Assembly (NCBI GenBank): GCA_026692885.1
Contig: JAPLNJ010000723.1
Span: forward strand, 5,555 to 69,554
Length of the DNA stretch: 64,000 bases
Reading direction: 5' to 3'
Source: Planctomycetota bacterium
GTDB lineage: Bacteria > Planctomycetota > Planctomycetia > Pirellulales > Pirellulaceae
Part shown: in pieces, positions 21,123 through 30,000 of the stretch
How positions within the stretch are numbered: position 1 is the stretch's first letter
Layout of the letters: each line of letters starts with the position of its first letter
Made by a program: the position numbers and the translations under genes
Notes under the pieces: generated by a model
The model's input: the letters and a program-made list of their open reading frames with translations, nothing else
Told to the model about the DNA's origin: nothing
Database searches by the model: none

Positions 21123-24100
21123 TTATGCCAGTACGACCGCGCGGTCGTCTCGATGCCGTTGCCTGACCACTTCGTCGGCATACGTGCCCGGGGCGGGACT
21201 CAGCGGCGAGGCGGCCACCTGGACCGCGTCGCTTACGTCGTCGATGCGGTCGATGCTCACGCGTTTCACCGGCGAGATGAAAGTCTCCGGCTCCTGCGTG
21301 CCGGGCACGACCTGCCGGTAGAGCATGGCCTTGGTTTTACCGCCCACGCGGGCGACGAGCAGACGCAGGTCGCCAGCTACGGGCTGTTGCCGCTTCGGAT
21401 CGGCTTTGGGATTGATCCCCAGTTGCAGATCGAGTGCTCCGCCCCCCTTGAAGAGCAGATTGTCGACCGCTGTGACGTTAGTGAGGTAATCCGCATATCG
21501 AGCGTTGCCACTAGCCATCACGACAACATGTAACCGGTCGCCGCTGACCTGCATGGCCCCTTTCAAGGCGTCGGCAATCGGCACAAACGCGGCCTTCGTC
21601 CAATCGTCGGCTTGGCCATCCACCGTGACGACCGCCCGAGACAGCCCAACAGTCAGCGACTTCGGTCCGCTTGCGGCGATCTCGGCCTGCTGCCTTCGCA
21701 CGCGTTGTTGACGAGCCGTTTCGACCAGCGCCGGCGTCAACTCGATCGTCTGCGGCGGCAGTCGCTTCACGGTGTCGAGTCCCGTAACTCGGCAGATCGC
21801 CGAGAAGCCGTGTCCGGCGACGAGATAGATTTCGCCGTCTTTCGTCTGCGTGATGCTCGGCCAGAACGCCTCCTCGCCGAGACTCATTTCCTTCAGCGAC
21901 AAGCCGCGTTTCGCGTCGGTCGGGCCGACCACCGGGTCGGGGCCGCTGCCGTGGCCGGCGGCGATCCGGTCGCGAAAGAGTTCGGTGACGAACAGGCCGT
22001 CGGTCGTGAACATGAACAGGTTGCCGCGGTTGCCGATCACCGTCCACACCTCGCCAGCGTCGCCGGCCTTGGGCGTGACGGTGCAGCCCGCCAAGTGCGT
22101 CGTGCCGATCACATGGCCGGGATACTCAGGCGGGCCGGCAGGCTGTGAGCCCTGGATGCCCGCGTGGGTCTGCGGATAGGTCCACGCGGGAGAGCCGCTG
22201 CGCACCCCGCGGATCGGCAGGCCGACGCTGATCAGCCAGCCGTCGCTGGAGAAGAGCGGCCCGCCGGCCGTCTTGGGCTCGACGGCGGAAGCCAGCGTGG
22301 CCAGGTCGTAGACCGGCATGCCGGCATCGGTGAAGCGTGTCGGCGCAACCACGAATCCTGAACCGGTCGACACCCGCAGGGTTGGGTCCACCATCAGATC
22401 CCCGGAGCCTGTCGCGTCCGACACCGAACACTCCTTCGCCTGCACCGCCCCGTCGGCGTTGAGGTCGGACCAGGCGAGCAGGTTCTGGCCTTTGCAGAGC
22501 GCCTCGAGCGCGGCTGTCTTCAGCGGCGGCCAGTCCCGCATGCTGCCCAGCGATCCCACGACCGCCGCCGGCCGGAGTTCGCCCTGCTCCGAATACAGAT
22601 AGACCGACACGAAGCCGGGCCCCGCTTGCACGCCCGGCGGCGTGAACGTGTTCACGAGATACCGCCGGCCGCCGATCACGATCGGCGTCTCCGGCATGCC
22701 GCCGGGGAGCGGCAGCGCGCCACGTGCGTAGACGTTGACGAGCCGGGATTCTCCCTTCTCCCAATCGAGACGAAACTCCATGTCGTCGTAGAAGAACCGC
22801 GTCTTGTCGGCGGCATCGAGGAACCCGCCGCCGCCGTAGCCGGGCGGGCCGTAGAAGGCCTTGAGCAGTTTACCGTCGAGCGTCCACACGCTCAACCGCT
22901 TCGGTCGCATGTCCGCCTCCGCCACCCAGAGCACGGGCTGCCCGGGCGGCGCACCATCAAAGGCAGTCCTGCCGGCATCCTCCGGCGTCACCAGCCAGCA
23001 ACCCGCCGGCTGATGCATGTGAGCTTCATCGTATCTTCCCACGCGCGGCAAGCCGGCCTTTCCGATCGCGCCCAGTGGCTTGCCGGCCAAGTCGAACAGC
23101 TTGACCTGCTGCGACGATCCCCAGTCGCTCACGAACAGCCGCTCGCCGAAGAGCCTCAGGCACCGCGGGTCATCGAGCCCTTGCCCGACCACCGTCTGTG
23201 CCCTGTCCGTAATCAGCGTTGTCGCCGCGGTCGCTAGATCGAAGGCCGGAAAGCGCCGCACCGTCTTGTCCGAGATCACGAGCAGTTCACCGGTCGGCAG
23301 AAACGCCACGCCCTCTGGCGTGGACATCGGAACGGTCGCGGCGAGCTTGCCCTTGAGCACATCGACGATGAGCAATTGCCCGTCGTCCGGCAGACTGATG
23401 ACCGCCCTGTCGTTGAAGACAGCCAGGCCAGCACACGACGCCGCTTTCTTGTCGGCCCGCTTGTGGCTGTAGAGCTTGAAATGCCCGCGGTCGGAGTGTT
23501 CCCAGAGTTCGACGAATTCCCCGAACGCCGTCGCGCTGAAGGCTTGCACTTCCGGGCGCGCCTTCGGTCCCGCGTCGCGTGCCAGCCACTGAGCACCGCA
23601 CCAGCCGCCGCCGACGCCGTAACTGCGGGCACCCGCCAGTTTCTTGCCGGTGCCGGGCTCCAGATAGACCATGCCGTGTCCGATCTCGCCGACCGCGCTC
23701 GCAACGAGCAGCCGTTTCGTCTGCGGGACCAGCACCACATCACTCGGCGGCCTGTGATCGTGCAGCCACCCCCCCGTGCCGTCGACGGTTTTCCACGGAG
23801 GCGTGCCGCCGGTGTTGACCGCGAACTCGTACCGAATATCGATCGGATCATGCACGAGGGCGCGGACCCGGTAGGTGCCCGGCTGAGCGAGCGAGAGTTT
23901 TTGAATGCCGTAGGTGTAATGGCCGTGTATGGTCACTGTCTCTGTGTCGCTTTCGACCAGGCCATCCCACGACACGGTGTGCGTGCCGGCCGGAAACTCC
24001 TTCGCCCCGAACAGATTCCGTACGCGTCTGCCTTGCGCATCCTCGACGACGAGCGTCACCGCCTGCGGCTTCGAGAGCGTGAACGTCACCGGCACCACGA

Positions 24101-24800
24101 TGGCCTCGGGGGCGTTGTCCTTGGCGGCCGGCGGTTTTGGCGTGGCGGCTTCGGCAGCCGACGCCAGCATCCCCGGCTGCAGCTCATTCGTCTGCGCGGT
24201 CGTCAGCTGTCGCAGTTCGACGTTACGAAAGAAGGTCTCGAAGCTCTCCCCCTGCTGCATGCCATCACGGAAGAGGAGTAGCCGGAACTGCAGCAGATGC
24301 CCGTCCCAGGTCGTGTCGGAAGCATGAAAGACGACGCGGGTCGTCCGCCAGCCCTGCGGCTCCGGCTTCGTGGTCTGCGACCAGACGACCTTCGCCGGGC
24401 CGGACTTCGTTTGGTTGCCGAGCCAGTGGGGAAACAGCTCCGCCGCCATCTGCAGATCGCTCGTGCCGCCGAAGCGATAGCCGTATTCGGCGAGGTAGTA
24501 GCGCCCCAGCGCCGGATCGACTCGGCTGACATCGACGAAGAACTGCAATTGATGTCGGTTGACCCGCGGCGTGAACTGAAGCGTCACCTTCGCCTGCCGC
24601 AGCCCGCCGACCTCAACGACTTCCGCCTTGCCGCCGGCGACATTCACCACGTGCATGCCAAGCTGCCCATCCGCGAAATCCCGCGACCAGAGCTGCCTGC
24701 CGTCCTCGATCTTCGTCGGTTCCGCCGCTGCACCCTGCGCCGCCAGCCACGCGACCATCCAGGCCGCAAGCTTCCAGCGTTTGTTCCGACGTGTTTTCAC
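21123..24800 (-). CDS. Very large secreted FlgD/beta-propeller protein with damaged C-terminal CBM9-like domain
   Basis: About 1,225 residues. I prefer GTG 24800, which follows AGGAG by eight bases and opens a signal peptide (KTRRNKRWKLAAWMVAWLAA); ATG 24821 and GTG 24857 lie in the same frame. Order: N-terminal beta-sandwich (about 30-200), FlgD-like module (VTFTLSKPQAVTLVVEDAQG, EFPAGTHTVSWDGL), then a long NHL-like propeller with VLWVAEADMRPKRLSVWTLD. From about residue 1080 comes a CBM9-like domain (VTVDGQADDWTKAAFVPI, NLLFKGGGALDLQLGINP). After VSDAVQVAAS the frame changes to low-complexity PLSPAPGTYADEVVRQ and stops at 21123, while the proper family ending lies just downstream in another frame. 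It is probably anchored outside the cell and carbohydrate-related. Confidence 0.72.
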   Translation of the reverse strand: MKTRRNKRWKLAAWMVAWLAAQGAAAEPTKIEDGRQLWSRDFADGQLGMHVVNVAGGKAEVVEVGGLRQAKVTLQFTPRVNRHQLQFFVDVSRVDPALGRYYLAEYGYRFGGTSDLQMAAELFPHWLGNQTKSGPAKVVWSQTTKPEPQGWRTTRVVFHASDTTWDGHLLQFRLLLFRDGMQQGESFETFFRNVELRQLTTAQTNELQPGMLASAAEAATPKPPAAKDNAPEAIVVPVTFTLSKPQAVTLVVEDAQGRRVRNLFGAKEFPAGTHTVSWDGLVESDTETVTIHGHYTYGIQKLSLAQPGTYRVRALVHDPIDIRYEFAVNTGGTPPWKTVDGTGGWLHDHRPPSDVVLVPQTKRLLVASAVGEIGHGMVYLEPGTGKKLAGARSYGVGGGWCGAQWLARDAGPKARPEVQAFSATAFGEFVELWEHSDRGHFKLYSHKRADKKAASCAGLAVFNDRAVISLPDDGQLLIVDVLKGKLAATVPMSTPEGVAFLPTGELLVISDKTVRRFPAFDLATAATTLITDRAQTVVGQGLDDPRCLRLFGERLFVSDWGSSQQVKLFDLAGKPLGAIGKAGLPRVGRYDEAHMHQPAGCWLVTPEDAGRTAFDGAPPGQPVLWVAEADMRPKRLSVWTLDGKLLKAFYGPPGYGGGGFLDAADKTRFFYDDMEFRLDWEKGESRLVNVYARGALPLPGGMPETPIVIGGRRYLVNTFTPPGVQAGPGFVSVYLYSEQGELRPAAVVGSLGSMRDWPPLKTAALEALCKGQNLLAWSDLNADGAVQAKECSVSDATGSGDLMVDPTLRVSTGSGFVVAPTRFTDAGMPVYDLATLASAVEPKTAGGPLFSSDGWLISVGLPIRGVRSGSPAWTYPQTHAGIQGSQPAGPPEYPGHVIGTTHLAGCTVTPKAGDAGEVWTVIGNRGNLFMFTTDGLFVTELFRDRIAAGHGSGPDPVVGPTDAKRGLSLKEMSLGEEAFWPSITQTKDGEIYLVAGHGFSAICRVTGLDTVKRLPPQTIELTPALVETARQQRVRRQQAEIAASGPKSLTVGLSRAVVTVDGQADDWTKAAFVPIADALKGAMQVSGDRLHVVVMASGNARYADYLTNVTAVDNLLFKGGGALDLQLGINPKADPKRQQPVAGDLRLLVARVGGKTKAMLYRQVVPGTQEPETFISPVKRVSIDRIDDVSDAVQVAASPLSPAPGTYADEVVRQRHRDDRAVVLA

Positions 24801-24821
24801 CTGTCGTGCTCCTCGTGCCAT

Positions 24822-25152
24822 CGGATTCGCACTCACTCTACCACCGCCTCGCCTCACTCGGCCGGTTCCAGCCGGCTTTCGTTAAGCACGTCGTAGATTA
24901 CGGCGCACTGCCGCAAAGCCCGACGAATGGCAACTTGGGCTGTCAGCGGTCAGCTTTCGGCGATCAGCCTACCACCGAGGCGGACACCCGCGAAGACGGG
25001 CTTGAAAGCCGACTGCTGAGACGGCTCAAATCACGGTGTTGAGCAAGTTGCCACCTATGCCACGCAAGCTAATGGCGCAACTTCGCCGAAGATCAACAGA
25101 AATTTTCCCATTTACCGTTGGGACGTTTCTCCCGGTCGACCAATCGGCGACC
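24822..25152. other. Intergenic stretch without recognisable gene
   Basis: About 330 bp between the signal-peptide start of the secreted protein and the end of the abiEii gene. I see no convincing ORF, RNA gene or strong hairpin. The short upstream extension of the secreted-protein frame (24821-24857) is probably not translated. Confidence 0.5.
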
Positions 25153-26022
25153 TCAAACGCCGCGAATCAGGGTGGCGAGTCTTTCGACCTCTGCAAAAGC
25201 ACGATCGATGTCGAACGCTGCGTAGTCGGAGCCTCGCAACACGGGCTTGAGGTGCGTCTCCAACTGATCCACAAGGAGTTTCTTGCGAATCCGGCCGGTG
25301 TCGATCGCTCCGCACCCCGGCACCGCGAGTTTCTGTCGGACCAGACTGATAAATCCTGTTTCACAGAGATCGAGACGCTCTGCACGGACAGCCTCGTCGA
25401 TGTCAAAAACATCCCGAATTGCCGGCGGAGTCCGCGTCAAGGCAGCTCTGACCTTCTCGGCGTATGTTTCGCGTAATGACAAAACGCGAACCGACAACTC
25501 GGCATCAGACACTACCGGATGACGAAGCAACGTTCGACCGGTACGCATAACGGTCGCTTCGATGATGGGTTCCCGAATGGCCACCTGTACTTTCACCGTT
25601 TCGTGCTCTCCCGTCACCGCGGACTCGTACTGGAGGACGGCGTTGTACTGGCGGTTTCCGTCGCACCCTTGCGGCGGATCGGATGTTCTGACTGCCGGCA
25701 GGCGATCGGCGATTTGTTCAAGATGCTGTTTGACGGGCAAACGGGCTTCACGGCGGTCGCGTGGGCGAGCTGTCGTTGGGATGGATATGGCGAAGTCGAG
25801 ATTCTCGCTCAGGCGATAGAAGCCGGCGTACACTTTGCCCAGGCAGGTGCCACCCTTGAAGACAAGGCCGCCGGAGAACAGGGGCGCGAAGTCCGCGAGG
25901 ATCAGCGAACAGTAGTAGTCCTTTTCGACCAGGCGTTGCGCGAAGCCCGACTCGGCTTCGGTAAACCTCAACGCTTGGCGAAAAGCAGCGGGTGTCTCAT
26001 GAAGCCGAAGGAATTGTCCCAT
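25153..26022 (-). CDS. abiEii: AbiEii-type nucleotidyltransferase toxin
   Basis: About 289 residues from ATG 26022; the frame is open to 26058, but the inner start overlaps the antitoxin by only 26 bp. The diagnostic nucleotidyltransferase motif is FSGGLVFKGGTCLGKVY, then FYRLSENLDFAIS, the G-G-T/D-x-D pattern of the AbiEii/DUF1814 family. Later come LSLRETYAEKVRAALTRTPP and IRDVFDIDEAV, also typical. AbiEii proteins block growth by adding nucleotides (shown for tRNA acceptor stems in some homologues) and act as type IV toxin-antitoxin partners with phage-defence roles. Length and motifs appear complete, unlike many neighbours. It is expressed as the second gene of a two-gene operon. Confidence 0.88.
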   Translation of the reverse strand: MGQFLRLHETPAAFRQALRFTEAESGFAQRLVEKDYYCSLILADFAPLFSGGLVFKGGTCLGKVYAGFYRLSENLDFAISIPTTARPRDRREARLPVKQHLEQIADRLPAVRTSDPPQGCDGNRQYNAVLQYESAVTGEHETVKVQVAIREPIIEATVMRTGRTLLRHPVVSDAELSVRVLSLRETYAEKVRAALTRTPPAIRDVFDIDEAVRAERLDLCETGFISLVRQKLAVPGCGAIDTGRIRKKLLVDQLETHLKPVLRGSDYAAFDIDRAFAEVERLATLIRGV

Positions 26023-26833
26023 TGACGACCAGTCCCCATCGCTTGTTGATCGGACCACGTTTCGCCATCGCCGGGATCCACGGTATCGTCGAGGAGGATG
26101 AACGCAAGGCCCCTTCCAGACGCATGATGAGCCGGGCCGGAATGAGGCGGGCTAGATTCTGCTGCTCGGACATCTCCGTCAGCAAGTAGCCGATCCGGCG
26201 AATCGTCCCTTGATTGCCGAAGTTCAATACGGCATCCACCAGGTCCGCTGTGCGGATCTTGGCATTGGTCAAGTCGTTCCAAATCCAGCCGAATGCGCGG
26301 GGAAGGGAATTGAACCGGGACCAGTCGTAAACGGCGTCGACGAGGCTGCGAGCTCTTGAAGAGTAGATCAGGCCGATCTTCTCCGGAGTCGTGACGATTT
26401 CCGTGTCACCTAAGCGATTGTCTGTGACACGGATCAGCGTCAGTTCGACCTGCCCGACCGCGCGATCGCCGCTGATGCGGTTGTTGTACGCGTAGACTCG
26501 GTTGGGGACCTGTTCATCCCAGCCGTACCGCTGAAACGCGTTCGGGCCGCAGATCTGAAACTGCCCGTCCCGATCCTGCATGAGCGTCGTCAGCGCCAGC
26601 GCCTCGCCGGGACTCCATCGCCCGCCAAGTGGCAGCATCGGAGGCAGCAGATAGAGGCCGCGGCGCACGCGAGCCGCGAGCCCGCGCCGCGCCATCGTGC
26701 TCAGGACCTTTAGCTCCTGCTGCGCCGTGACGCCCAGCAGACGCACCAAGTCACCGGTCCGAATCTGCTGGACCTGCCGGTCTTGAACCAGCACCATGAT
26801 TCTGTATTCAAGCTCTGAAAGTCCGACAGGCAT
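25997..26833 (-). CDS. abiEi: AbiEi-type antitoxin/transcriptional regulator
   Basis: 278 residues from ATG 26833. The N terminus has a winged-helix pattern (VQQIRTGDLVRLLGVTAQQE, then LKVLSTMARRGLAARVRRGL, YLLPPMLP) characteristic of AbiEi proteins. The AbiEi C-terminal domain follows with WSPGEALALTTLM, CGPNAFQRYGWDEQVPNRVY and YSSRARSLVDAVYDW. In known systems AbiEi represses its own promoter through inverted repeats and offsets AbiEii toxicity without binding it (type IV). The stop lies inside the following toxin gene, indicating translational coupling. Upstream, at 26876-26890, is an operator-like repeat, and the divergent gene at 27031 shares the intergenic region. Confidence 0.88.
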   Translation of the reverse strand: MPVGLSELEYRIMVLVQDRQVQQIRTGDLVRLLGVTAQQELKVLSTMARRGLAARVRRGLYLLPPMLPLGGRWSPGEALALTTLMQDRDGQFQICGPNAFQRYGWDEQVPNRVYAYNNRISGDRAVGQVELTLIRVTDNRLGDTEIVTTPEKIGLIYSSRARSLVDAVYDWSRFNSLPRAFGWIWNDLTNAKIRTADLVDAVLNFGNQGTIRRIGYLLTEMSEQQNLARLIPARLIMRLEGALRSSSSTIPWIPAMAKRGPINKRWGLVVNGTIPSAS

Positions 26834-26875
26834 TGCAGTCTAAATCTCGTTAATTCCAAAAATCGCGTTTTATGC

Positions 26876-26890
26876 CAACACGAATTGTTG
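26876..26890. promoter_or_regulatory. Operator-like inverted repeat upstream of abiEi
   Basis: CAACA-CGAAT-TGTTG, five-base arms with a five-base spacer, about 45 bp upstream of the abiEi start. Its core ACGAATTGT (26880-26888) is the reverse complement of the core of the palindrome at 26998-27018, suggesting that one regulator reads both sites. Confidence 0.55.
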
Positions 26891-26980
26891 ACTCGTATTG
26901 GAACGCAGTCGCATGATTCCCGCAGAAATTCTACATTTCCTGCTTAGACACAGCAAGTCGTTGTTCAAACGGACCAACGA

Positions 26981-27008
26981 TTGACTTAGACACTTGTCGT
27001 TGTACAAT
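26981..27008 (+). promoter_or_regulatory. Sigma-70-like promoter for the large Xre protein
   Basis: TTGACT at 26981-26986 and TACAAT at 27003-27008 are separated by 16 bp, a good sigma-70 match. The -10 box lies inside the palindrome at 26998-27018. The predicted transcript starts about 15 bp before the GTG start codon, which is preceded by GAAAGGTG. Confidence 0.68.
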
Positions 27009-27018
27009 TCGTACAACG
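26998..27018. promoter_or_regulatory. Perfect 21-bp operator palindrome overlapping the -10 box
   Basis: CGTTGTAC at 26998-27005, spacer AATTC, GTACAACG at 27011-27018: perfect 8-bp arms. A looser third repeat, TCGTTG (26958-26963) and CAACGA (26975-26980), lies just upstream of the -35 box. Position over the -10 box predicts repression, most simply by the N-terminal helix-turn-helix of the downstream protein or by AbiEi. Confidence 0.75.
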
Positions 27019-27030
27019 AAAGGTGAATCC

Positions 27031-30000
27031 GTGCAGACGACAAGACATGAATTCGGCCGTTTCTTTCGCAACCGCAGAACCACGCTCGGCCTGAATCTGA
27101 GCGAATTCTGCCGCCAGAATGGTTTCGACAAGGGAAACATCAGCCGACTGGAACGCGGGCTCATGAAGCCCCCGGATTCACCGGACTTGCTCCAGACCTA
27201 TGCGGACGCCCTGCACTTGAAACGGGATTCCGAAGACTGGAAGGCCTTCCTGCGACACGCGGCGATTGCCCGCGGAAAGCTCCCGTCTGCCGTTTCTGAA
27301 GATCGCACCGCCGTCGTCGAGGAGATGTTCCGAAGGCTGGGCAGGCGGCTTCACGATTCGTGGGTCAAGGCGCGGGATCTTGAGCAATGGTCGCCGACAC
27401 GCGACGCTCAGGCGGGCCTTCCCACGCTTATCCGCAAACTCATCTACGCCTCAACGGAACCACCCGCACGCATTGAGGTGCCAGGCGGTGAAGGCATTCA
27501 GCGCCACGGCTGGGACGGGGTCGTGGAGGCGCCAACCAAGTGCCCCTTTGTCCCGGCCGGCATCAGCGGTTGGGAGATAAGCGTGGAACAGCGGCCGGCG
27601 GATAAGGCCGAGCGCGCCTTCAAGGCAAGAAAGAAAGGCCCCCTTGGCCTTCCACCGTCCGAAGTGACCTTCGTGTTCGTCACTTCGCGGAAATGGGATG
27701 GAAAGCAGAAGTGGCGTGACGAGAAGCGGGAACTCGGTAAATGGCGAAGCGTTGAAGTCTATGACTCCAGCGACCTCGAAGCATGGCTGGAAGTGGCGCC
27801 AGGCGTGGATGCCTGGATTGCCGAGCGGCTCCAACGCCGGCCTCCCGGAGTCATTTCGATCGGCGACTGCTGGGAGTCGTTGTCGCGCGTGCGCGAACCC
27901 CGGCTGAAGCCAGGTGTGTTCCTCGTGTCTCGCGAAAAGACCGCTGAGCAATTACGTGCGTTTCTTCTCGGCACGCCCGGCGTGATGCCCATCGAGTGCC
28001 GCTCGCCGATAGAAGCCCTGGATTTCGCCGCGGCTTACCTGGCAACGGCCAAGTCGGATGACGCACCATTCGCGATGGATGATGAAGATCGCTTTCGCGC
28101 TCGGAGTCAAACCGTCGTCGTCCGCGATCGGGCACAATGGGACGGTCTCTCCCAGGTCACCGGCCCGTTGAATCTCCTGCCGATTCCGTCGCTGTCGCTA
28201 ACCGCCGAAGACCTGAATGCCGCCGTCAGCCACGGGCATCGAATCCTGATGGCCGCGACGCAGTTCTCCAATCACCGCCTCCAACCGGTCACACTCCCGC
28301 GACCGTCGCGATATGACCTTGAGAAGGCCTTGTGCAATGCGGGTTTCGAGAGGGAAGCTACCGTCGCCGCCGCGCGGGCTGCGGGAGGAAGCCTCTCGGT
28401 CTTGAAACGTCACATAACCACGGTTCCCTCACCCCTGCTACCAAGCTGGTGCAACGAACCCGACTTAGCCCACTTCATGCCCCTGCTCCTGAGCGGAGGC
28501 TGGGACGATGCGAATGAAGTCGATCGCGGCGTGCTTTCACGTTTGTCGGGGCGGCCGTACGGCGAGTTGCAGAACGTCGCCAATCGGCTGATGCTGGTCG
28601 AGGATGCGCCCGTGACGCGTATCGAAAGTCGCTGGCGACTGGTCTCGCCGGAAGACTCGTGGTGTTTGGTCGGTGCGCACGTCACGGAGGATCTGCTGAG
28701 ATCATTCGAGTCGATCGCCATTGAGGTTCTGTGCCAACAGAACGAGGCATTGAGCTTGTCGGCGGATGAACGCCTCAGGGCTTCCATCAGGGGCACATCG
28801 CCTCCAATCGCCAGTTCTCTGCTCCGCCACGGCATCAGTGAGACCACAGCAATTCTCGGCTCCGGCTTTGGACCGGCCGCAAGACTGCCCGGCACGCGAG
28901 AACGGGCGGAAAGGATCGTCCGCTCGACGCTCCAGAAGGCCACATGGCTAGACTGGGCCACCCTCGGCGGTCTGCTTCCCCTGCTGGCTGAAGCCGCCCC
29001 CCGCGAATTTCTCGCTGCCATCAGTGCCGACCTGCGGAAAGCACAGCCCGAGTTGGCAAAGCTGCTGGCAGACGACGAGGAAAGCCACCCATTGATGTCG
29101 AGTTGCAAGCACGCCGGTTTGCTATGGGCACTGGAAAGCCTGGCGTGGTCGCCCGAATTGCTGGCACAGGTCTGTACGGCTCTCGCTGGACTCGATGAAG
29201 TGGACAGAGGCGGGAAGTGGGGCAATCGGCCTGCCGCCAGCTTACGCGAAATGCTTCTCAGTTGGTATCCGCAGACGGCTGCTGGCGTCGAAAAACGCAT
29301 TGCCGTTCTGAGGTCCCTGGCGGACCACACGCCCACGGTTGCGTGGAAGTTGCTGTTCGCGATGTTGCCCCAAGGCCAATCTCATGCGGACCTGACTCAC
29401 CGGCCAATCTGGCGCGACTGGGTGTCCGCTTGGCAGGAAGGGACATCCGGCGCTGACTACTGGAGACAGGTGGAAGCCGCCGCTGAGTTGATCGTCCGAT
29501 TGGTGGGCAACGATCCGGCGCGATGGTCCAAAGTGCTCGATGTACTGCAGTTGGTTCCTGAGTCTCATCGCAACCGACTCGTCGAACAGTTGCGAAACTT
29601 CCCGGTTGAAGAGTTGGATCCGAAGGATCGCCGACAGCTTGCTGAGCATGTCCGTAAGACCGTCCAACGTCATCGGGATTTCGCAGACACTGACTGGTCA
29701 CTGCCAGCCAATTCAGTCGATGCGTTGGAGCAGGCATTACCGACGCTACTTCCGGCTGGACTACGCGAGCGGCACGCTTGGCTATTCGTGCCATGGATCG
29801 ATTTGGAAGGGTACCGTGGAGACTACGAGGCAATGCAGGCGGAGATAGATCGACTTCGCGCAGATGCACTCAAGGCGATTGTTGACGAAGAAGGTTTGCG
29901 TGGTGCTCTAAAGCTCGCCGACATCGTCGAATCGCCCGGTCAGGTCGGAGCGACGCTAGCGCAAATTGGATGCGTCCCGGACGAACAAATCCTGCCTGAC

